Assembly (NCBI GenBank): GCA_001179505.1
Contig: CDMY01000442.1
Location: 1 to 64,000 of the forward strand
Direction of reading: 5' to 3'
Source of the DNA: Vitrella brassicaformis
Lineage: Eukaryota; Sar; Vitrellaceae
DNA length: 64,000 nt
Position 1 is the first letter of the stretch. Each line of letters begins with the position of its first letter. Both the position numbers and the translations under genes were made by a program. Under the pieces are notes generated by a model that was not told where the DNA came from, did not search any database, and saw only the letters and a list, made by a program, of their open reading frames with translations. Shown here one piece after another: positions 56,518 through 64,000 of the stretch.

Positions 56518-58090
56518 ATGTTTGTGTATCTGAGCAAGAAGATCGCCATCCCGCACAACCTGGCGCTGCACGTGCTGTCGTGGAACGAGGCCAACGGGTG
56601 GATAGCATGTGGTGGCGAGCGGGGACTCTTGAAGGTCCTCAAGCTCGACGGACATACGCAGCCGGGGGACCAGCAGCAGCAGCAGCAGCCGCCGCCCAAG
56701 GGCACACCAGGGCAGAGCAACCTCTCCATGAACCAAACACTCGAAGGACACCAAGGCAAGCGCGTCACACACACAAGGAGGGAGGGTGCGTACAGCATGG
56801 CTGTGTGTGTGGGTGTGGGTGAGTGCTGTCTGCAGGGAACATCATGGTGGTGACTTGGAATGAGCATTTCCGGAAGCTGACGACGAGTGACCAGAACGGG
56901 CTGATCATCGTCTGGATGCTGCACCGGGGTATATGGTTTGAGGAGATGATCAACAACCGCAACAGGAGCGTCGTGCGGGACATGAAGTGGACGCCTGACG
57001 GACAGAAGATCTGCATCGTCTACGAGGACGGGGCGGTCATTGTCGGCACGGTCGATGGCCAGAGGCTATGGGTAAGTGAGTGGCTGGTTCGGTGGATGGC
57101 GTGTGCGTGTGTGAAATGACTGACAGAGGTGAAGGTGTGTGTGTGTGTGTGTGTGTGGTGGTGGTGGCATCGTATCGCATCGCCACCGTCATATAACATA
57201 GGGTCGTGAGGTGAAGACTCAGTTGGCGTTTGTGGAGTGGTCACCCGACAGCAAGAACATACTCTTCTGCACTCTCACTGGAGAGGTATGGTTGGTACCA
57301 CATCACCACCTCACCATACACACAACACACAACACAATAGATCGATAGAGTGATCAGATCAGATCAGATCAACCACCAGACGTCTACTTGTGCGTCTGTT
57401 TGTGTGTGTGCGTCACTCACGTGTGCCTACCTACGGTACGTACGGCAGGTTCACGTCTACGACAACGAGGGCATCTACTCGCATAAGGTGGCCATCCACT
57501 GCCTTGACGAGGGCACTCACACCAACGTACCCGTAGCCGGCATCCAGTGGTATGCATTGCAATGCATTGAATGCATTGCAGGTGCAGACAGACACAGGCA
57601 CACGACGAAGTGTGTGTCTTGGCTGTGTGGGTCCCTATGTCCCTATGTGTGTGTGCAGGTATGACGGTCACCGCGGCCCCGAACCGACCGTTCCCGCTCT
57701 CGCAATCGCATTCGAGAACGGTACGTGGCGATGCAGACGTCAAGATGATGGGCATACATACTTTGTGGCCGTCCGTGTGTCGTGTCCCTCCCGCAGGTCG
57801 TGTGCAGCTGATGCGTTGCGACACGGACGACAGGCCCATCCTCCTCGACACTCAGATGAAGTGCTCAGGTTAGGACTGCAGTGAGTGACTGCCTGCCACC
57901 CACCGACCCACCCACCCTGCCATGGGCTCTGTGGCCATGTCGTGTCGTGTACACCATGCTGTGTGGCCGCACACACTGGGCGGGGGGGAGAGAGAGCCGT
58001 CCAGTCCACGGCATGCATTGATTCGCAGACCCTGGCACCAACTCATGCCATGGATGGGCCAGCGTCTGATAGTTCTCTGCCACACCTCCA

Positions 58091-58124
<34 letters not shown>

Positions 58125-58536
58125 TGTGTCAGCGTTGCGTTGGAGCCCCTCCGGCACTGCGGTGACCATCGCTGGCATGCAGGCGCAGGGGGAAACCACA
58201 GGTGAGTTACAAGCCGGTTGGTGGGGTGGGGGTGGGCCCACGGGGACAACCGACACAACCATTAATGACACACACACGCATCCCATCCACCCCACCTATG
58301 TGTGCATCATCCATCATTGCGTGTGTCGTGTGTGTGTGTGTGTGTGTGTGGAGGTGAGGGCGGGTCGATGCGCGAGGTGGGTGTGGTTCAGTTCTACAGC
58401 CCAATGGGGCAGCATCTTCGCACTCTGAGAGTACCCGGACACAGCCTCAAGGCCATCAGCTGGGACGGCGCTGGTGAGTGAGCCGCCCAAACAACCAGCC
58501 ACACCACAGCCACGCCTTTGGATGCACTCATGTCCA

Positions 58537-58571
<35 letters not shown>

Positions 58572-61500
58572 TTGTGTGTGGCATCAGGTCTGCGGATCGC
58601 ATTGGCTGTCGACTCGCACATTTTCTTTGCCAACATCCGGCCCGACTATCTGGCGGCCTACTTCTCCCACACGCTGGTCTACGCCGTCCTCAAGAAGGAG
58701 CGCAACGAATACGCCGTCATCTTCTGGGACACACGCAGAGACGAAGTGAGGCCTGTGTGTCTTGTGTTGTGTTGATTGGGATGGGCTGGACATGCCTGTC
58801 TGTGTGTCTGTCTGTGTCTGTGTGTGTGTGTGAAGCGTTACACCAAGTACATCAAGAAGTTGCTGCATGTCAAGGCGGGGGAGGACTACTGTGTGCTCGC
58901 CACCAAGACAGAGGAGGCCGCCGAGCAGCACATTCTCATCGTGTGCAATGACATCGGTCAGTAGACCTGCCGGATGGACACAGCACAGCACACACAGTCC
59001 ACAGACGCACGTGTGTGGACTGTGTATGTGTGTGTATGTGTGTGTTGTATGTGCAGGTTCCCCGGTGCAGTCTCAGTATCTGACGATCGAGCCCCTCCAC
59101 GTCTGCATGACGTCGTCACACGTCATGGCCGCATCAGAGGTATGTAACCCCTCCCCTCCCCCTCCCCCTTGCCCTCCCAACCCACATCCACACCCACACC
59201 CACACTCCCATCAACCAACGCGCTCCAAATGCAGGACACAGTGTACATATGGCAGTACCGGTCGTCGCTTCCCAGCCGTGGCGGTGTGGCCGGCGTGGGC
59301 GACACCCTCACCCTCACCGCCACCTCGGCGTCCACCATCCCACCTGGATCAGCATCGGCAGGCCTCGTCCCCCAGCCCCACAGGCGGCGTGTGGAGCAGA
59401 TGTTCCACATCGACGAGTATGAGGGCGGGGCGAGCGACAAGGAGGCATTCAGACACCCGGGCACCGTTTGCCAAGACCCCATTGCATGCATCGCAGCAAG
59501 TGACAGGTGTGTATGGACCGATGGCTGCGTGGGGGCATGGATGGATGGATCTTTGTGTGTGTGTGTGTGTGTGTGTGCAGTTGTCTGGTGGTGGGTCGTG
59601 AGTCCGGGACGGTGCAGCGTTACTCTCTGCCGCATCTGGCGCTGGACGGCAAGGTGCTCATCCAGACGCGGCCCCAGGTGCTGGCGGTCAACTGTGCGAG
59701 CAGCTGCATGACATGCATCGACATCAATGGCATACTCACCCTTTACAACATCCAACACAGGTGCCTGAGGGGGTGGGTGACAGACACCACACGACCAGCC
59801 AAGCCGCATTGAATTGATGCCTCCTGCTCGCACTCGTGTGTGCCTGTAGGGGGAAGGGGCAGATGGGCGAGCAGCTGGATTTTGAGCGAAAGGTCAGTCC
59901 AGTCAGGAGCACACCGACGACAGGGAGAGGGGGGAAGGGTGCGAGACGAGACGTACACGGATGTGTGTGTGTGTGTGTGTGACATGGGTGTGGTGTAGGA
60001 TGTGTGGGACATGCGATGGGCGAGTGACAACCCCGACCTGTTTGCCCTCATGGAAAAGACACGCATGTACGTCGTCAGAGGTAGGTGGGCTACGCAGCCA
60101 TGCCATGCCATGCCATGCCATGCCAGGGAGGGAGGGAGGGAGGGATACATCTTGTCTTGTCACGCCACACACAAACACACATTCGCCATGCCATACCATG
60201 GTCTGCATGTGATGTGACGTGACACACACACAGGTACCGACCCCGAGGAGCCGGTCCTGTCCAACGGCTACATCTGCTCGTTCAAAGACCTGCACATACA
60301 GGTCAGTCAGGTCGGTGTGTATGCTATCCGTTGATCTCTGCGTGTGTGTGGTGTGTGTGTTTGTGTCCATTTGCTGACTTACTTCTGGATATACCGATCA
60401 GAGTGCGTTGATCGACGACTTGATGAAGAACCCCGACAGCGCCAAGAAGGACATCCTTCTCGAGTTCGACACCAAATCACTCAGAGACACAAGCGACATA
60501 CTCGTGCGCATAAGCCTATCAGATTATCTTGCACACACACATACACATACACACACACCACATCAACCAACATAACACACACCACACGCACTCCAAGCTT
60601 TGTGTGTGCTCATCTATCTCATCTGGTGTGATGTGATGGGATCGCATCATATCTTCCTTCAGACGAAGGTGTCAAACTTGAAGGATGCCTTCACCTACGT
60701 CGAGGAGAACCCACACCCTCGGCTATGGCGGCTGCTCGCCGAGGCCGCACTCGACCAACTGGAGCTCAGCGTAGCCGAAAAGGTAATTGCGTACCTTTCT
60801 CCCCAAGCACATGCCATGCCCACCTCTTGCCCACCCACCCACACGCGTCAGTCAGTGTGATGTGATGTGTGCAGGCGTTTGTGCGTTACGAGGAGTACCA
60901 GGGCATTCAGTTCGTGAAGCGTCTGCGGATGCTCGACGACAAGGTCAAGCAGAAGGCCGAGGTGGCCGCCTACTTCCAGCGATTCGACGAGGCCGAACAC
61001 CTCTACTTCGACATCGACCGGAAAGACCTCGCTCTAGACCTGCGGATCAAACTTGGTCGGCAAGCCTGCCTGCCTGCCTGCCGCACACTGGCCACATAGA
61101 TAGATGTGTGTGTGTGTGTGTGTGTGTGTGTACCTTGACCTCTCTGTGTGTGTCGGTGGACAGGGGATTGGTTCCGTGTGATTCAGCTGACGCAGGGTGG
61201 TGCTGGTGCTGGTGCAAGTGAGATACTCCACAGGGCTTACTCGGAAATCGGAGACTACTACGCCGGTCAGCCACCGACACAGAGCAGCAGCACATCCCGT
61301 TGTGTCCATCCCTGTGTGTGTGTGTGTGTGGATGTGGTCCGCCAGACCGCGGTAAGTGGCTTCAGGCGTCTCAGTACTACGCCAAGGCCGGCAACAACGC
61401 CGCACTCGTCGAAGCATACTACCTTCTAGAAGTAACCAACACACACACACACCACACGCCCCAAGCGCACAACCACCACACGCCACGTGTGTGTCAACAC

Positions 61501-63736
61501 AACAACAACAACAACAACAACAAAACAGGACTACGAGAAGCTGCGTGGTATGATTGACGCACTGCCCGAGGGCGACCCCTTGCTGGCGGAGCTGGGGAGG
61601 CGGCTGACCACTGTGGGCCTGTGTGAGGCGGCTGTGGGTGCCTTCCTGCGGGTGGGGGACGTCAAGGCCGCTGTCGACAGCTGCGTCATACTCAACCAGT
61701 GGGACCTGGTATGGATGGCACCACACACGCACACACACACACACACAGACACAGTGACACACAGGGAGAGGGAGAGATCGGTGTGTTTCTGTGATGTGTG
61801 CTGCAGGCTGTAGATTTGGCCGAGAAGCATTCGTTTCAGCAGATCGAGACCCTCCTAGCCAAATATGCGCAGCACCTGCTAGACAAGACCAAAAAGGTCG
61901 GCCGGCACACCCCACACCCCATCCCATACATCAGCACCCTCAACTCACCCACACAGGCTGCACGCACCCGGTGGCTCTTGTGATGTGAGTGCCTGTCTGT
62001 CTGTCTGCAATGGCTGCAGCTAGAGGCAGTGCAGCTGTATCGGCGCGCCAACCGTCACCAGGAGGCGGCCCGTCTGCTGGCCCAGGTGGGCAAAACCCTC
62101 GGGCCGCCACAGTTCCACCCCGACAGACACAAAAAACTCCACCTACTCGCCGCTCTGGAGGTACGCACGTCGGGCCGCCAAGGGGGGCCGTGGAATGGGT
62201 GGGTGGACACACCTGAGTGGTGGTGCGGTGTGTGTGTGGTTGTGTTGTGTTGTGTTGTGTTGCGTTGTGTTGTGTTGTGTTTGTTGTCCAGGTAGAGAAG
62301 TACAAGAAGAAGACGTTTGATGGTGGGGGAGCGGGCGGCACAAACATCACCGCACAGACACTCAACTCGCTCATCACACAGGTACGTAGGTAAGGTACCT
62401 ACCTGGATGGATGGATGGATCGATATGGGTGGATCCATCCATCCATCCATCGGTGGCTTGTCTTGTTTGTCCCATCCAATGAACAGGACCAGACGATGCT
62501 GATGGCTGGGGACAAGTCGCTGGAGAACCCTTGGCGGGGCGTCGAGGCCTACCACGTCTACATGCTCGCACAAAAACAGCTCTTCGACGGGTGAGTGAGC
62601 CGAGCGGTCAGACCAGGCCAGACACACACATGTATTGTATTGTGTTCATCCCCCCCCTACTCTAGTCCCACGTGTGTGTATCTGTATGTGTATGTTGTAT
62701 TTGTGTGTGCCAGTTCGATGGAGGCAGCGCTTCGCAGCTGCATCCGTTTGGCCGACTACGAGGACCACCTGGACGTGCAGACCATCTACTCACTGCTCGC
62801 ACTCACTGCATACTACACCAAGTTCTTCCAGCAGGCATCAAAGGTCAGCCAGCCCAGCCCGGACACACACACACAGACAGAAGGCAGACCAAGACAGCAG
62901 CCGACCCGACTGCAGTCGCGTGTATGTGTATGTGTATGTGTTTGTTGTGTGTAGGCGTTCATCAAGCTGGAGGCCTCGCCGGACATTCCCAAGGTCACAC
63001 ACACACAAATATGCGTGTCAGCTGACATGACACACAGAGGCACTCCATATCATCTGTGTGTGGTGCTGACATCAATCAGGCCACCCGCCAGAAGTACGAA
63101 GACCTGGCACTAGCAATCTTCACCAAGTGAGTGACTGAGTGAGTGACTGAGCGAGATACCCACGCAATCACCTACCTCTACCAGCAAGGCGAGTTTGCAA
63201 ATCGTGTGCAGGCACCCGCCCCGCGATCCCGCCTCTCGCATGCTGCCGTGCCCTAGATGCAACACACCCATTGCCGACTGGTATGTATGTATGCATGTTG
63301 GCACAGAACTGCCTGCCTGTCTGAATGTGGGCATGCATGGCATGTGTGGCTGTCTGTCTGTCTGCCTGTCTGTCTGTCTGCAATGACTGCAGGACGGTGA
63401 TATGCCCCCACTGCAGCTATCGGCTGCCCTTCTGCGTCGCCTCGGGGCGGCCGATATTCAAAAAATACCTCACACCCGAAGCTGCGTCATCCTTGGCCGC
63501 ATCGGCCAGCAATGCTGTCGAGCCGGCGGCCAGCGAGACCATCCAGTGCAAGACCTGCAAGTGAGCATCCAGCCAGGCACAGACAGACAGACAGACACCA
63601 AGAGCGTGAATCCACCCACGTGTTGCAACCGGCTCATGTATTGTATTTCAGGCATCGCATGTACGCGTCTGAGGCGCGTCGGTTACGGCATTGCCCTTTC
63701 TGCCACTCTTTGCTCGTGCACAAGTACGTTAGCTGA
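56518..63736 (+). CDS. WDR35: WDR35/IFT121, intraflagellar transport complex A subunit
   Basis: About 30 exons run from ATG 56518 ([20 protein letters not shown]) to TGA 63734-63736. WD40 repeats: [94 protein letters not shown] and [20 protein letters not shown]; a second propeller includes [13 protein letters not shown] and [24 protein letters not shown]-like solenoid follows ([79 protein letters not shown]). The C-terminus has two zinc-binding-type Cys clusters, [18 protein letters not shown] and [20 protein letters not shown], as in WDR35/IFT121. The protein belongs to IFT-A, which drives retrograde transport and membrane-protein entry in cilia (established). An intact gene implies a ciliated life stage. 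A polyQ insert (about 56671) lies between the first two WD repeats. Confidence 0.95.
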
Positions 63737-64000
63737 GCTGGCCACCCTGACACGCACCGCACGCCGGATGGATGGACGGAGGAATTCGCCGGCTGGCTGG
63801 TGCTGGTGTAGGCAGATTCGTAGCGGTTTCTCAGACCCGTTTCTTGATGTTGTTGATATGATATGTGTATGGCGTGTGTATGTGTGTGGGTATGTGTGTG
63901 TCCTTGGCGTGGTGTGTACAGACCGGGCAGGGCAGGGCAAGACACAACGAATGCATGACATCGACATGCTTGAATAATGAATGCACTTGCGTGGTTTCTG
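63737..64000. other. 3' flank of WDR35 to window end
   Basis: TG-rich and GATG-containing 3' flanking DNA. No gene is seen. Confidence 0.5.

Overview
This is nuclear DNA from an intron-rich eukaryote. It holds 19 supported protein-coding genes, one doubtful partial gene at the left edge, and no recognisable tRNA, rRNA, transposon or CRISPR array. Introns are short (about 35-130 bases), GT-AG and numerous. Introns and many intergenic stretches are full of (TG)n, (CA)n, (GATG)n, (CTGT)n and (GGGA)n microsatellites. TAA, TAG and TGA all end genes, so the code looks standard. A C-terminal RAP-domain protein, a ferlin, an FKBP-TPR protein, an NCS/CBL-like EF-hand protein and an intact IFT-A gene together point to an alveolate that still makes a cilium. 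A chromerid alga such as Vitrella would fit; this is inference, not proof.

Layout. Left end (1-2580): weak coding signal and repeats. 2581-11166: a PH-domain protein, then a head-to-head pair (RS-rich protein on -, Pro/Gln-rich protein on +), then a microsatellite-rich gap with a duplicated element. 11167-18493: a ferlin of about 35 exons. 19116-22328: two tandem paralogous secretory-type genes of an unrecognised family, both on -. From 22.3 kb on, genes alternate - / + as head-to-head pairs: paralog B / EF-hand protein; unknown gene / coiled-coil protein; RAP protein / CSN2; FKBP-TPR / aspartate aminotransferase; HBS1-like GTPase / coiled-coil protein; ribosomal protein eS21 / OCIA-like membrane protein; Ser/Thr kinase / WDR35-IFT121.

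Eight of the nine divergent starts are separated by only about 150-510 bases, so bidirectional promoters look like the rule. The spacers inside pairs are largely free of the microsatellites found in introns and 3' intergenic DNA. Two runs of exactly 300 N (34472-34771 and 54889-55188) lie beside poly-G tracts and interrupt the FKBP-TPR and kinase genes.

The genes are not one pathway. They mix housekeeping functions (eS21, aspartate aminotransferase, CSN2, HBS1) with membrane traffic (ferlin, PH protein), organelle RNA metabolism (RAP), cilium (WDR35) and signalling (kinase, EF-hand protein). The most novel content is the tandem paralog pair at 19.1-22.3 kb.
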